DNA from: Rhizophagus clarus
Lineage: Eukaryota > Glomeromycota > Glomeromycetes > Glomerales > Glomeraceae
NCBI GenBank assembly: GCA_015698045.1
Contig: BLAL01000012.1
Location: forward strand, 2,356,001 to 2,420,000
Direction: 5' to 3'
Length of the DNA: 64,000 nucleotides
Under the pieces are notes generated by a model, which saw only the letters and a list, made by a program, of their open reading frames with translations, was not told the DNA's origin and ran no database searches. Of the stretch, positions 46,630 to 60,050 are shown piece after piece. Every line of letters starts with the position of its first letter. The stretch's first letter is position 1. A program made the translations under genes and the position numbers.

Positions 46630-47097
46630 TTATCGAAAGGTTCTACCAACTTTAACCCAAGTTAATCTTAACCAAAGTTTAAAACCAGTAAAACTTCGTC
46701 GTGGGTTATAAGAATCAGAACTATTTCTTTTTGCTTGTTTATATTGTTTGCAATTGGCATCATGACAACATTTATCATTATGATGATGATGTGAATGTGT
46801 TGCAGCGACAAGATAATTATTATATTGTGGTTCCGTGTAAAATGAATATACATGAGTCGTCGGACTTTGTTGTTGTGAAGATCCGCAATAAATTGAACTT
46901 CTTCTTGATGAATAGACTGTTGGGGTTTCTGTCTCTGAGCCGTAATCAAAATCGTAATCATGCGGTATTCCTCCTAAAGCGCTTATTATATTTTGATGAT
47001 AAACTGCATGTGGATTTGATTTGCTTGAAGAATTTCTCTTTTTGAATGGGTTGTGAATTTTTCGGTTGCGAGAGAACATGTTATTCTTCATCTTCAT
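46630..47097 (-). CDS. Unknown basic protein with His/Cys cluster (155 aa)
   Basis: Single-exon minus-strand gene. The start chosen is the first ATG of MKMKNNMFSRNRKIHNPFKK, because the in-frame sequence upstream is homopolymer-rich leader. The protein has a basic N-terminus and S/N-rich segments. It contains HDYDFDYGSETETPTVYSSR, a Q/S/T/Y-rich middle, and a metal-binding-like cluster at residues 101-116 (HSHHHHNDKCCHDANC). A basic, Trp-containing C-terminus follows (FKLWLRLTWVKVGRTFR). No signal peptide or membrane span. The composition is clearly coding against an AT-rich background. The family is not recognised. A TATA box at 47532-47539 supports transcription on this strand, implying a leader of about 400 nt. 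Confidence 0.65.
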   Translation of the reverse strand: MKMKNNMFSRNRKIHNPFKKRNSSSKSNPHAVYHQNIISALGGIPHDYDFDYGSETETPTVYSSRRSSIYCGSSQQQSPTTHVYSFYTEPQYNNYLVAATHSHHHHNDKCCHDANCKQYKQAKRNSSDSYNPRRSFTGFKLWLRLTWVKVGRTFR

Positions 47098-47531
47098 TTT
47101 GATTCTCGTGTTTATTTTTGAAAAAGATTTTAAGTGTTGAAAAGTTTTGAAATTTTTTTCTTTGAGAGTAAAAAAAAAAAAAAATAATAAAATCGTTAAC
47201 GAAAAAAAGAAATAATCGTAAAAAAAAAAAGAAATTAGCGAAGTTTTTATAAGAAGATTGTTGAAAAATAAACGTTTTATTGTTTTAGGAAACAAAGGTT
47301 TTTTAAAGCTCGCTTTTTGTAAAATATATTGTTTTATAGTATCAAGTAAAAGTTTTGTTTGGTCTCTTAAAATAAAGTCAATCTCGTAGATAAAAAGAAC
47401 CGATTTATCTCTTAAATAAATAAGAAAAAAAAAAAAAAGAAAATTTTTTTTTATTTGGTTTAGAGAACAAAAAAGAAAACAAAACGGACCTCTTTGTTTG
47501 AGTGAAGAAAGATTTTGGAGTGCCGCATGCC

Positions 47532-47539
47532 TATTTATA
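47532..47539 (-). promoter_or_regulatory. TATA box of the 155-residue gene
   Basis: TATAAATA on the minus strand in a GC-richer context (the minus strand reads TTATAAATAGGCATGCGGC). It lies 435 bp upstream of the chosen ATG. The clean consensus next to non-AT sequence makes it more credible than most TATA strings in this window. Confidence 0.55.
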
Positions 47540-47706
47540 AGAAATTTTACAATGAGTTTAATATAAAAAAAAAAATTTTAAATGTACACTTTTTTTTTTT
47601 GTGTGATTTGAATAATTAATCATCCTAAATAATTTTAGCTCATTTTGTTACTCTAATTCTATTATATTATGTATGGAATGCCAAATTTTTTTTTTTATAC
47701 ATATAC

Positions 47707-47750
<44 letters not shown>

Positions 47751-50700
47751 AAATAATGAATATAAAAAAAAAATTTTTTTACATGTACTGTGCAATTGCA
47801 ATATAAAAATAAATTATAAATAATGTATAAAAAAAAAAAGAGATTTGCATTCACTTCATTACGTATTTTAATCGATATTTGATCACTAATTACGGTAATT
47901 GTAATAGTTAGGAGTTATTTATAAATGATCAAGTACAAAATTGATTAAAAATATGTATCATATACATATAAAAAAAAAAATTTATATTTTCAAACAAGAC
48001 AATCCAATGAAACGAGAGAAAATATTCCGCGTGGAATATCTACCATTTTAGGAGAGTATTTAATTTATTTCCTGCATTTTAAAGAGAAATTGACGTACCA
48101 TATACATTTACACTTTGAAAATTACGATAACATTTTTAAATTCGTCAAGCACAGATTTTTTTTTTGCGAAACAAAATTTTCTGGTTTATTCGGATTTCTG
48201 GTCGGCATCAGTGTCGATATTCGGACAAATTACAAAAGTGGATATATAAATACCTACATTATACATGTTATAATGTATTACGTATTCTCAATGTTTTGAA
48301 AATAGTAAAAATATAACATAATATAATATGTAATCTATCATTTGTAAACTGGAAATATCATAAATACAAAAATAAATTCCATAATACGTCATGAAATTAC
48401 TATAATAATATTTTGAGGGAAAAATGATATTTTTAAAACGAGGTAATCTTGAACAATCCATTAAATAATATTATTAAATAATGCTAACGTCAGGAAAAAA
48501 AAATAATTGTTGTTGTTTCTAATTTAAAATTTGTTGTGTTCCACAATTATGTTCATTACTGGTTTAAAAAACTTAAAAGGAAATTGGTTGTTGTTAACTT
48601 TAGTTAACCGTATTACATTTCGTTATATTATTACACTAAATTCATTAAACTTGATTAAATTTATGCCGGAGAAATATTAAAAGTACTACCTTTGTAGTGA
48701 GGCATGTGGTTTATGATTAGTATTTTGCATCGCGCAAGAATTAACAGGCAGGGAAAAAAAAATATTTGTATGCAAAATAAAACCTTAACGATCGTCATCA
48801 AATATTATTTTGCATAAAAAATTTTCATATGTCTGATATGTTTGATTTACGTTTGGAATTATTAAATTTATCAGTTAAGATTTTCTTTCAAATGTTACTC
48901 ACATGTTTAAGGTAGACTAATAGGACATTTTTAGTATGAACCTTATTTACGGTGATTACCGTCTCACTCTTTATTACCTGCGGTTTGTGCAAGTTTCCTA
49001 TAAATACTCGATGTTTTTCCTTTTTATCCAATCATTTTCTTTGGCTTCACATATTGGTTACACGGTTGCAATTGCTCAACACGCCGCAATTTGTAATTTT
49101 TTTTTTCTTTTACAAAAACATGTTAATTATTCTAACTTTTCTTTCTTTATTATCGGTTATTTCACGGTTATTCGAACATCATCTCTTATGAGATTTTAAC
49201 AACTTTATTGAAAAAAAAAATTTAGTAAAATCAATAAAGAATAAAGAATCAAATCAAGAAGTTTTTTTTTTTTTTTCATCCAATAAATTAAAAAATCTAG
49301 TAATATGTGTTCATCAAATTAGGCTAAACTTGGCCAAAAAATCTTTTTTTTTTAAATAAAGAATTCAACAAAACCAATCATTAAGTGTACCGAGCCAATA
49401 GGGCCATACGCCGATTCGTTGTATCACGTATGTGCTACATATCATACATTTAACCATTCGTTATATGAATTCTTATTTAACCAATAAATATCCGCCCGAT
49501 TTTATTTCTTTTTTTTTTCAAAAAAAAAAAAAAAAAAAAAAATTAAAACAAAGAATATAGTTTCAAAAATCTGTAGATTCGGATATCAATTAAGTTATTA
49601 TCTTCTTATAAAAAGAATTCATCCAATGTAATCAAAGATTTGAAACCTTGAACATGTAATTTAGCCATTGTTCAACTTAACCCCTGTCTTCTGATGTTTC
49701 GAATTGAAAAAAAAAAAATAAAAAAATAAAAACAGAAATTTCTTTTTCATCCTAAACCGTAAAAATAAAAATAACTCACTTGACAACATATTTAATATTA
49801 TAAATAGAAATGTAACTAGGTATTTATTATGCGTAATACACTTTTTAATTTACCTAATTTATTCAACCTTAATGCATTTCAATGCATTATCATTGGTAAT
49901 TGTCTTTTTGGCGGGAGATATATACCAGGTTAATGATATATTAGTCGTATCCCATGAAATGATAAGAAAATATTTTATAAAAACATGCAAGATGGATAGA
50001 TTATATTATGTATTTCTTATTCATGCATTATGTATTCACGCAGCAAATAAAATTAAATAATTGATAACCAAAAATTGTAATACCAAAATACAATAATATT
50101 AATAGTGCCCTGATACCATCAAAAAAAATAACTGTAAACGTAACAAACAAACAATAATGCAAAAATCCTATTACCGATTTAAATGAATATTTATTATTTA
50201 ATTTATTTGATAATATTGTTATTAAAAATATTAATTTTAAAACTAACCAATTATTATTGGATTTTATGATTTTCTTATAAAAAATAATATTAATTGTTTT
50301 GTTCAAAAAAAAAAGGGGGGTAAACCTGTCAATTCTTTTTTGGATTATGAAAAAAAAAAAATCATTTTCGATTTGATAAAATTATTTAATCCGTTGTTTT
50401 TTTATACATAATAAAATTATAAATTATTTTATTTCAATTTGTTTCAATTTGTAATTATTTTATGTCAGCTTCAGTACTGTGATGCATGAATAAGAAAAAA
50501 AAAAGTGAATTTTTTTAATAACAATAATAATAATAATAATAATAATAAACAAATAGTTATCTTAGAAACCTTTCTTTTGAGAATATTATTTGTTATCAAT
50601 ATATATTATAATAATATTAAGTTTATATCATAGTCAATATGTTGAGAGAAGAGAAAAAAAAGAATAAAAGAATTTATGACTATTTTTAATAATATCAGAT

Positions 50701-53700
50701 ATATCCAATTTTATCGTCTTTGAAACTTCAATATAATTGGCTATGTCAATAAAGAATAAAAGAATTCATGACTATTTTTAATAATATTTTTTTTTTTTTT
50801 TAGTAATAGATAAAATTTAAATCCAATCTTTAAATGGCGCGTATACATCAGGAGTGCAGAATTATTTTTGTTAATCATTATCACTTTTCTTAAGTAATAT
50901 CTTAAACTTTCGTTTTTTACTAGTTCATTGTACTTTACTACTTACGGTATCAATATCCTAGGAGAACTAGCATAACTACTAGGAGAACGTTAAGCCAATA
51001 TTATTGAGTTTACCTTTTTGATTAATTCGTCATTTACCCTCGCACAAAAACAAACACATCTTTTTTGTACAATGATTCTATTAAAGATTATTTGGTAAAA
51101 AAAAACGAAAAAAAGAAAACCACATCCTTATTTAGAAAATTTATCTTTTAAATGAATCTTTAAAGAGAAAATTAAAAAAAAATGCGGTTAACTTCCGATA
51201 TTATCTCTGACATTTAAAATAAATAAAAAAGTATGAATTTAAATTTAAAACAAGTAACTAATAATTTTCAATGATGGAATGAAAAATAATATTTAATTTA
51301 TTTTTATCCCTTTTTTTTTTTTTTTTTTTTTTTTTTATAAAAATAAAACTTCTTTAAAAAAAGGTACTGGTTTTAATTAAAGTCAACATCTAAACAGTAC
51401 ATTAAAAACAATATTTACATATCATCGTCACAAATTGTTTCAAATCTGTAATTTTCATATTTTATTTCCTTTTTTTTGAAAACAAATGAAAAAAAGGGGT
51501 TAATTAACGGATAAACTAGATATCGGTTTATTGTCAATTAGTTATCGTGAGTATTCCGTGAAGGAAATACTTCATAACTCCACATTTTTTCACAATTTAT
51601 AACGATATCTGTCAACAATGGACATTTTATTGACTCATCAATAAGGTAAAAAAACGAATTTTCCGTTTTTGATTCCTTAAAACTACCCCTTCACACCAAG
51701 GTTACCAAAGTTCATTCTTTAAAGATAATAACTGTACAATGTACAAGGATCCGTTTCGAATTCTTTTTGTTAGAAACCTGTTTAAAAACCTGAAATTATA
51801 ATGATGTTGATGACGTCATTTAATTTTACTCTTATATCGTCTAAGTTACGTCACGCTAAAAAAAATTTATATGTAACTCAGCGATAACTCAGATTTTTAC
51901 TACGGCTTTCTACGTCACAAGAGAATTTTAACCATTCCATTTAGTGTAACGTTGTTAAATGCGAGGTATTCCATATGCTTTTTATTTTGTACATTTTGTA
52001 ACAAAATTTCATTTATTATTGGATAAGTAATTTATAACAAAAATTTTTGTTTATATAACAACATGTAAGTTTCTATTTTTAATTTGTAAAAGAAAACTTT
52101 TTTTTTTTTTTTTTAAAAAAAAAACTAAGTTTATCCCAAATGAAAAAAAAACATGTTTATTTAAATTTGAACTATACAAAAAGAAAAGTAATAATAAGGG
52201 AATTCTTTGATTTCACATCTATTTACATAATCATTTGATTTAATTTATATTTCTTGGCGTAATATTTTTAATAAATCCAAACAAAAAAAAAAAAGGGAGG
52301 GGAAAAAAAAAAAAAAAAATTATTCATTCATTCAAATTTAACCAAATCCCTTTCATGACTTTTATTAAAGGATAATTCTTTTTTAAAAAAATGTAATATC
52401 ATATTCCGATATACATGCGTATTCGTACATTATTCTTTAAAGAAATAACATTCAAAATTACTGCGAATGCTGCGCCACTGGGCCTAAACTAAAAAGTGGT
52501 CAAACTAATCTATTTATTTATTTATTTATTGTAAATACGAATTTGGTTTGGTACCGGTATAAGGATAAAATTTTTTTTGGAATTCATTTACTATAAATGA
52601 TATATCAAGAAATACACTAGAATTTAATAGGTTATTTCAATAAAAATATACCAAGAATTTGGTATAATGCTTACGGTGCTTTCGGAATGAACTTAATAAC
52701 GTCCTTCCGATCTCTAATTATATAAATAAATTTTACGGGGCCATCTTTTCTCAAAAAAAAAAATTTTTTTTTTTAACAGGTTTTATTTCTTGTATATAAA
52801 ATTAAAGTCGCATAACATTTATCCTATTACAAATGAAAGATTATTAAGTTGGGCGTTTTTTTTAAATGACTTGTCATAAATCAAGATGTTTTAAAATCTT
52901 TTTTTTTAAATCCAGTTAAGTTTAAGAAAGGGGAAACCATATATATAAAAAAAAATCATGTTTTTTTTTATTTTAACCAAAATATTTTTTTTTAAAGATG
53001 GATTTTGATATAACTTAAATTAGAAAATAACGTTAATTAAAGAAAAATATCTAATCGCCGAAATCTCCGTAATTATTAATTTAGGTTTATTCATTTACCA
53101 TGTAAAGGTCAAAATAAAATATCTGAAAGTTCTAGTAGATGAGTAATAATAATTATACTAGGAGTAAAAAAAAAAAAAAAAAGGAGCACCCATATTAACG
53201 TTTAGTAACGAGTAAATACGGGTTATTGTAAAATGGAAAATATTTCTTCCTAACGAAAAAAACTAACTAATGACATATTAAGTAAAGATTTTCCATGATA
53301 TCATTCATAAATTGCTAGATTTGTATTTATATTGAAAAGAAACTTTTTATATAAAAATTAAAAGTAAATCTGTAAATCGAGTTTCATACAAAATACATTC
53401 AAATTGAGAGTTATATATAAATGAAACTTTATTCCTGTAATTTGAAAGGAGGAAAGGAGGTTTTGATTGGCCAAACTTTAAAAAAACCTGTTTATTCTCT
53501 AACTCATTTCCCCTTTATATTCATATCATCATCTGATGGTAACGAGGTCATGTGTAACACTGAACAAATCCGCTTGAGAACAATGATTCCACGGTCACGA
53601 CCGTTCGGGGAATCCTTAACATTTTTAAACTTAAAATTAAATTTTTCTAAAGAAAATCTTAAAATGTGCTAAATAAAGAAATTCTTAATTAAATTTTGTT

Positions 53701-55838
53701 TGTGTAGTATAACATGAAAGTTGAACACAAAAAAATTATAATAATAATGAAAATAATGAGAGATTACTTATATAATATAATAATAGATAATAATACATAC
53801 ATATATATACATATATAAATATATATATAGTATAAATATGGTTTAACGTATGGTGAATATAACAATATACAACAATACTGTATATTTTTTTTTTTTAATT
53901 ATTAGAATTATTAATTAAATTTATTGTAATCTTTTTTGTGCATTAAAAAAAAAAAATGCGATAAATGCGATAAAATGTAAAATACGGTCTAAACAAATAA
54001 TATATTTGTCAGTTTGCATATGTCAAAACTCTTTTTTCGAAAAAATTTGTACTTATGACGATAATTTTAATTTTCCGTTTAGAAAAGGTTTACGATATTC
54101 GGAGCATTTGCGGTTAATGCAGGTTATGCAACTATTTTGCTTTGGAATGTGTTGGAATTTCTTTTATCCAAGTAGGATGATAAACATTACACAGAGAAGT
54201 TCTAAAAGGATTTAAGATTATAGCCACATATCGAAAATGTACATGCACTGTACCTCTTTTTTACGCCTTCATAATATTAATGTGTGAATTCACCGAATAC
54301 TGAATATCGTCAATACCGACACAATATATACAATATGTTATTCTCGGTAATTAACGAACATTAAAACCGTTATTTCGTTTATTATTTCGCTATTTTGTCG
54401 ATAAGATACCTTTGCATATAATATTATGAATTTGTTTTACCATTCGCTTTTTGATAATCCCATTTGAATACTTCAAAAGGCAAGCACGTGATGATCAAAA
54501 AGATTCAGATCGGCCGTTAGGCGTTGCTTTTTTGTTCATTATTAGTATACAAATATTAGTAGTAATGATCGAGAATAAACGCGTTTATTAACGTTTGTAA
54601 TTCTTGTTCATGTTTTTACAGGAATTGATTGATATAAAAGGAAATCTTCTCATGACTTCTTTTCTTATGCGTTTTAAGAGTTTTAAGGGTTAATTTTAAA
54701 AGTTTATGTCATGCAATTTTATTATAATTTTCATGTGTTTGACAGTTTTGACTTTTGAAATGTTTGTTTCCCTTTTTAAATGTTATTTAACTAGAAAGAA
54801 GTCTGTTAATTTAATTGGTTAATCCATATTTTTGTTGATTAAATATTTAGCTTAAAAAAAAACGTAATTTTTTAACTAAAAATCCTGTTTGTACTGCGCT
54901 TGATACGATAGGTTAATCCAATTTTATTTTCACTTTTTTTTTTTTTAATTTGACTCATTTGACTCGGAGAAACTCTCCGGAATATTTTTCGGAATTTCAA
55001 AGAATCCCTATTTTTAATTTTTTTTTTTTTTTTTGTCCAGCCAAAATACCAAATTGATAACAGAAAAAAAAAAAAATTTTATTTTTATTTTATAATTCAA
55101 AATTACTCGTTTTTCTCTTTTTAAAACTTTTTATAATAATATTATTAGAAAGTTTTTTTTTTTTTTTAAAATAAAACAAAATTGATGTCATTCCGCATTT
55201 ATCCGCTAATTTATCACAATTAGTGACATATTTTACGTGACGTTAACTATTATTATAATTATCATTATTAATATCTTCCTTAATTATTATTATTATTATT
55301 ATTATTATTAACAATTATAATAATAGGGAGTTAGTAGCATGTTTAGGCTGTATGCTTAACTTGTATAGGCTGTGCGATATGTGTATGTTATGTAGGTTAT
55401 GATTGATGTAATATGCAATAATGATAAAAAGGAATATAGTTATTTTTAAAATTTCATTGTAGATATTTTTTTTTTCCTTAAAAAAAAAAAAATTAAATTT
55501 GAAATGCGACTTGAAAATCAAAATAATTCCCACCGGGGCAAGTTTCTTTTCGTTTTTAAATCGAATAATAAATAATAAAAAAGAGATATGTGTGCTAATA
55601 AGCCACAAACAACACAACAATTACAAAAAAAAAAAAAATGTCAAAAGCTGTTATTAAATAAAACAGGATTATTATTTTTGAATTAAAAAGAAATGTGGTT
55701 GGGCGAAAAAATTTAACGCCAAATAAGTGAGAAAAACAAATAACCTCTTTTTGGTGTGGTTACCCCTAAAAAAAAAAAAAAAAAGAGCAAAGAAAAAAGA
55801 ATTTTTTTTTTTGATATTTTGATTTGATAAAAAAAAAA

Positions 55839-55869
<31 letters not shown>

Positions 55870-56173
55870 ATGTATAAAGTACGAAACAGCGTAAACAAAT
55901 ATGCTTTAAAAAACCATTCCGACATCATTCAAACAATGCGCCGAACTGAAAAACTGGTTATAGAACTTTATTGTTTATTGTTGTTTTATTAAATAGATAA
56001 GGTATATAACGATAAGTTAAGATCTGTTAAAATTTTTTTTTTTTTTTAAAAAAAAAAAAAAACTAGTTCAAAAAAAAAAAAATACTTGTTTAAAAAAAAA
56101 AATTTTTTTTGGTCGTAAAAAAAAAAAAAAACTTGTTTTGTTATAATTACGTAATTTTAGCTGCGAACGTTAA
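47540..56173. other. Long gene-poor region, unique sequence with microsatellites
   Basis: Contains an (AT)n tract at about 47716-47746, (AAT)n near 50520-50548, a T-run of about 30 at 51312-51338, and (ATT)n at 55280-55310. A short perfect inverted repeat ATATTCC-GCGT-GGAATAT lies near 48023. Open frames such as 48936-49199, 53421-53672 and 54006-54215 have no domain or convincing coding character. No gene is called. Confidence 0.45.
51811..51917. promoter_or_regulatory. Cluster of three ACGTCA (CRE/bZIP-type) sites
   Basis: A full palindromic TGACGTCA at 51811-51818, then ACGTCA at 51848-51853 and 51912-51917. All are within about 110 bp, in sequence otherwise poor in CpG. bZIP proteins of the ATF/CREB class bind such sites. 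No gene is identified nearby, so function is uncertain. Confidence 0.35.
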
Positions 56174-56268
56174 TCGCCAGAATTATGTAAATGCATAATT
56201 TTTCACGCATATTATGCATTGCATTTTTTTGGCCCTACTCGATATCGTGATAATCATAATTTTGGCGA
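56174..56268. repeat. 95-bp imperfect hairpin upstream of the left aldo-keto reductase copy
   Basis: TCGCCAGAATTATG at the left pairs with CATAATTTTGGCGA at the right, and internal ATGCATAAT/ATTATGCAT motifs add to the secondary structure. It lies 246 bp upstream of the ATG at 56514, so it may be a tiny MITE or part of the promoter. Confidence 0.5.
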
Positions 56269-56478
56269 GAAGACGATCATCCAAGATTATCCAACCGGAT
56301 ACGAACAACTAAATTATAATGTAAGTAATGTAGATAGTCTTTAATCCTTTGATTCAGAAAAATTTAATCGGTTTATTAAAATATTTTTAAGAGAATATTA
56401 AAACACAAAAGAATAATCTTAAGTTCCAAAACATGTATATTTAAAGACGTTCGCGAGAGTTCGATAAATACCTTTTTC

Positions 56479-56513
<35 letters not shown>

Positions 56514-56518
<5 letters not shown>

Positions 56519-57965
56519 TCTTCCTCTTCGTGAACTTAGTAAAACTGGTGTAAAGATTCCTGCGATCGGTTTAGGATGCATGGTATGATGTTTCATTTAA
56601 GTAACAATAAAATTTTATGCTTGTAAATCACGTGATTTAACCCATATTTTAGGTATGAACGATTTTTACGGTTCAGCTGAAGAAGAAAACAGTATTAAGG
56701 TTTTGAATCGATCAATCGAAATTGGATGTAACTTTTGGGATACTGCCGTTCGTATCTAAACATTTTTTTCTAATTAAGTAAAATGTGGATTATTATTTAT
56801 AATTTTTTTATACGTAAAAAAAAAGGAATTATATGGAAATGGAGAGAATCATCGTCTCCTCTCCAAAGTTCTTAAAGATCGTCGTAACGAAGTGTTCCTT
56901 TGTACAAAATTTGGTTTGTTTCGAGATGAAAATAATAAATTTAGTGTATCAGGTTCACCTGATTATGTTCGTCAAGCTTGTGAACGTACTTTAAAAGACT
57001 TGGGAATAGATTATATTGATCTTTTATTATCAACATCGTGTGGATCCTAATACGTAAGTGTCGAAGAGTAGTTACTTTTATTAAGAATTACAATAACGAG
57101 TTATTCGTTTTTTTGTAGACCTATTGAAGATACTGTCAGTGCTTTAGCAGAACTTGTTAATGAAGGAAAAGTTAAATACATTGGTCTTTCTGAATGCTCT
57201 GCAGAAACTCTTCGACATGCTTATAAAGTTCATCCAATTGCCGCAGATCAAGTAAAAATATTTCTTTTTTTTTAAAAAAAAAAATGAATATATATTATTT
57301 TATAACTAAACAGCACGTTTTTTTTATTTTTAAGATCGAATATAGTCCTTGGACTCTTGATATTGAAGCAAATGGGCTTATGGAAGCTTGTAAAGAATTG
57401 GGCGTTACTATAGTGGCTTATAGTCCATTTGGGCAAGGAATTCTAACGGTAATCGATTTGTAAAAATGTAATAGAATGTTTGATAATAACGATTTTTTAA
57501 TAATTTAATAATTTTGTAGGGAAATTATAAATCTATTCATGATTTTGGACCTGATGATCTTAGAAGAAAGATCTCACGTTTTCAAAGTGAAAATTTTGTT
57601 AAGAATCTAGAACTTGCAGACAAATTTAAAGAATACGAGGAAAAAAAGGAATTACTTCAGGACAACTTTGTCTAGCTTGGGTTATATCTCAGGTAATGAC
57701 ATATATAATATGATTTGAGTTTCTATCCTTTTTACAATATTTTAACACATCGTAAAAAACTCGCAATTTTCTATATAGGGAGATAATATTGTTGTCATTC
57801 CTGGTACAAAGAAAATCAAATACTTGGAAGAAAATTATGATGCAGTGAAAGTTAATCTTAGTTCTGATGAATTTGATTGAAATTAGAAAAATCATTAACT
57901 CTGTCGAAATTCATGGTGACAGAATATGGGTATATAGTGATACGACACGATATGGTATAATGTAA
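56514..57965 (+). pseudogene. Aldo-keto reductase (AKR13/YakC-like), left copy, frame-disrupted
   Basis: Seven exons (56514-56582, 56653-56747, 56826-57053, 57119-57251, 57335-57448, 57520-57692, 57779-57965) with the same exon structure as the intact copy at 62543-64000. Visible motifs are MSLPLRELSKTGVKIPAIGL, NFWDTA|ELYGNGENH (catalytic Asp and Tyr), VFLCTKFG (Lys), a YYQHR-type motif (His), [34 protein letters not shown] and NIVVIPGTKKIKYLEENY. Four single-base indels break the frame: one G missing at the exon 2 acceptor (56652-56653), one extra T in CTTTTA (57021-57026), one A missing in the A7 run at 57641-57647, and one extra T at about 57877. No nonsense substitution or loss of a catalytic residue is seen. 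Such enzymes reduce aldehydes and ketones with NADPH in the cytosol. It is either a very recent pseudogene or an intact gene with homopolymer sequencing errors. Confidence 0.85.
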
Positions 57966-58238
57966 TTACACTGGCATGATGCAAATTATAATTTGTAATT
58001 AAAATCTTTTTGATCTTTATTATATAGTAAATTACAATAAAAAGATTCTCTCAATATTTTTATTTATTTTTTTTTTTTTGTAAATCTACAAAATACGGTA
58101 TATTTTAAAGAACTTGATCATTATCTTCGTTGTTTAATTTGAACGCCCTTTTTATATACACGAGCAAGACAGGTTAGTAAAGATCGTATAATAACGATTT
58201 AGATGATAATACAGTATAAAGTTATAATAACAATAAAC
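57966..58238. other. 3' flank between aldo-keto reductase copy and a gene relic
   Basis: Nothing recognisable. A candidate AATAAA-type signal lies at about 58037. Confidence 0.4.
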
Positions 58239-58500
58239 CTACGGTTCTACAGTTGCCCAGTCGCCCTGACCGTTTGACCAACCACCTGAACATAATCTAA
58301 TCCTTACATATTTATTCGATTACGACAGTCGTCTCCTCCGTTACTCATAACACCAACATGCCATGCACATGGGAAATTTCTAGAAATACTTTTTGGATAT
58401 CTTCATTTGATGCGAATATCTTCCAATGACAATTTTAACCTCTAATTCGTCTTCCAATCAGCTTGTTTCAATAAGTAAAGTGAGTAAGTAACATCTTCAA
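58239..58500 (-). pseudogene. Relic of a small Gly/Trp-rich protein gene
   Basis: Minus strand pieces, in order: VEDVTYSLYLLKQADWKTN, ELEVKIVIGRYSHQMKISKK (after a shift), NFPCAWHVGVMSNGGDDCRN (after another shift), and RIRLCSGGWSNGQGDW followed by ATVEP and a TAG at 58239-58241. The Trp/Gly/Cys-rich tail with SNGGDDC and SGGWSNGQGDW is too structured to be chance. It suggests a small, possibly secreted or carbohydrate-binding, beta-rich domain, but I cannot name the family. At least two frameshifts break it. Confidence 0.45.
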
Positions 58501-58754
58501 CCTGTTGATAATTTGAACATTAATTAAAAAAAAAAAAAAAATACTAATCGAATCAGTTATCCCTTATTGTATGTTTAATCCCAATTCCAAACTTCTCTTG
58601 AGAGAAGGTTTACTAAGTGTTTGTAACTCGAATTTTATCGTCAAAAAAATAATAATGAATATTTTTTTTTGTAAAATATTCCTTTCCATGGATCTAACTA
58701 TAGACCCTTCATATTTTCAAAATTGATAGTCAATAATTTTAAAAATTTTATAAA

Positions 58755-58918
58755 TTATTTTGTCCCCTCCTCTCTTTTTTTCACTCGTTGAACAGAAAAT
58801 TCAATTGGCTTGACTTCAATAATAAGTGGCTTACGCCAAATCATAAGAAATTGACCAATTATTAATATTTGTTCCAATAATTCTTAAACTTTACACTTGT
58901 CTTCTCCAAGATTTTAAA
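58755..58918 (-). pseudogene. Coding-like fragment, unidentified
   Basis: The minus strand reads NLGEDKCKV, a TAA, then ELLEQILIIGQFLMIWRKPL and IIEVKPIEFSVQRVKKRE, followed by EGTK and a stop at 58755-58757. The residues are protein-like and the codons less AT-biased than the flanks. Probably a broken exon on the same strand as the relic at 58239-58500. No domain recognised. Confidence 0.35.
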
Positions 58919-59954
58919 ATAGATTGTTAAAAGAATCAGATTAATAAACCCCTTTGTTTCAAAATAAATATCTTAATCATACCATTTCTAAATGTTTTGG
59001 TGTGATTTCACTGTAAAGTGTTATGTAATCTGGAACTTCTGCAAACTAACTTTAACATAAACTTTTCTCATTCCACAATCAATCGCCAGGAAAAGAATTA
59101 TGATTTTTATAAATACAATATATACTTAATATATAACTTACTTGTTCATCAATTATTCATCAAAGTAAGTATATCTTCTTGTTGTGATCGTGGTTGTGTG
59201 ATCGCGGTGGTTGAGATATATGATACATCCATTTTTCATAGTATGTAAATTATCAGGAATGCTAATACTGATATCTTGATATCGTATACAAGTTTTTTTT
59301 TTTTTTGGTTTTAATTTTGTGATTCTTTATTTCTCTTATGAAAACACTGTGAATAAAAATTTATTTTTTAGTAATTAATGAATAATTATAATAGTACGAC
59401 GAAATCAACGATATTATATGAAACAAAAACAACAAAGCCTGGCTTTCTTTCATTCTGTTCTTACCTTTGAATTAGAACTTAAAATCAAATGACACAAATG
59501 ACACAAGAAAAATATATGGAACTCAGATCATATAAGCATCATTAATAATATTATTATTTATTAATTTCTTTTAAAAAAAAGGCAGTATAACCAAGAAACA
59601 GAAAAACGAATATAGGTGTCATGTGAAACCAATCTAAATTTAATGGAAAATTCTTCGATAGATGATGATATTTTTTTTTTTTTTAACAAGATCAGACAAA
59701 ATGAATATTGAATATAAATATTTTTTTTTTTTATTCCCTCTAATCCTTTTCTTTTGTTCCCTCATTCTACATCAAATATTCTCTCATTATAATATTTGTT
59801 ATCATTATTTTGATTTTATAAAACTATCATTAAATAATTACTAAATTAGGAATGAAGGATCCATTCGGATTTTTTCTTTCAACAATATTTCGCAAAGAGC
59901 CAGGTTGAGTCGTGATGATGTATTAGATATTGGCTTAAGTCTATTTCCCCTTGA
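58919..59954. other. Intergenic DNA, no gene seen
   Basis: No coding signal that I can support. A 76-codon plus-strand frame at 59018-59248 lacks recognisable features. Confidence 0.4.
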
Positions 59955-60050
59955 AATAATATGTTTATGTTTGATACATATCGCCAACACATTTTTTGAT
60001 GTAATAATATGTTTATGCTGGTACAAGTCGCCAACGCATCTCAACTTGTC
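59955..60050. repeat. Two-copy tandem repeat, period 48 bp
   Basis: AATAATATGTTTATG followed by a RTACAWRTCGCCAACRCAT-like segment occurs at 59955 and again at 60003. An open minus-strand frame over it (59841-60071) accordingly repeats QHKHIIT/KHKHIIS, but I see no independent evidence that it is a gene. Confidence 0.6.

Noticed and set aside
46668..47045. Additional frames on both strands over the 155-residue gene
   Set aside because: Shadows of the minus-strand gene at 46630-47097. They contain His/Ile repeats created by reading the His/Cys codons out of frame.
53421..53672. Plus-strand frame of 83 codons with fairly normal composition
   Set aside because: No family resemblance, no intron or promoter evidence. 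Possible but not supportable.
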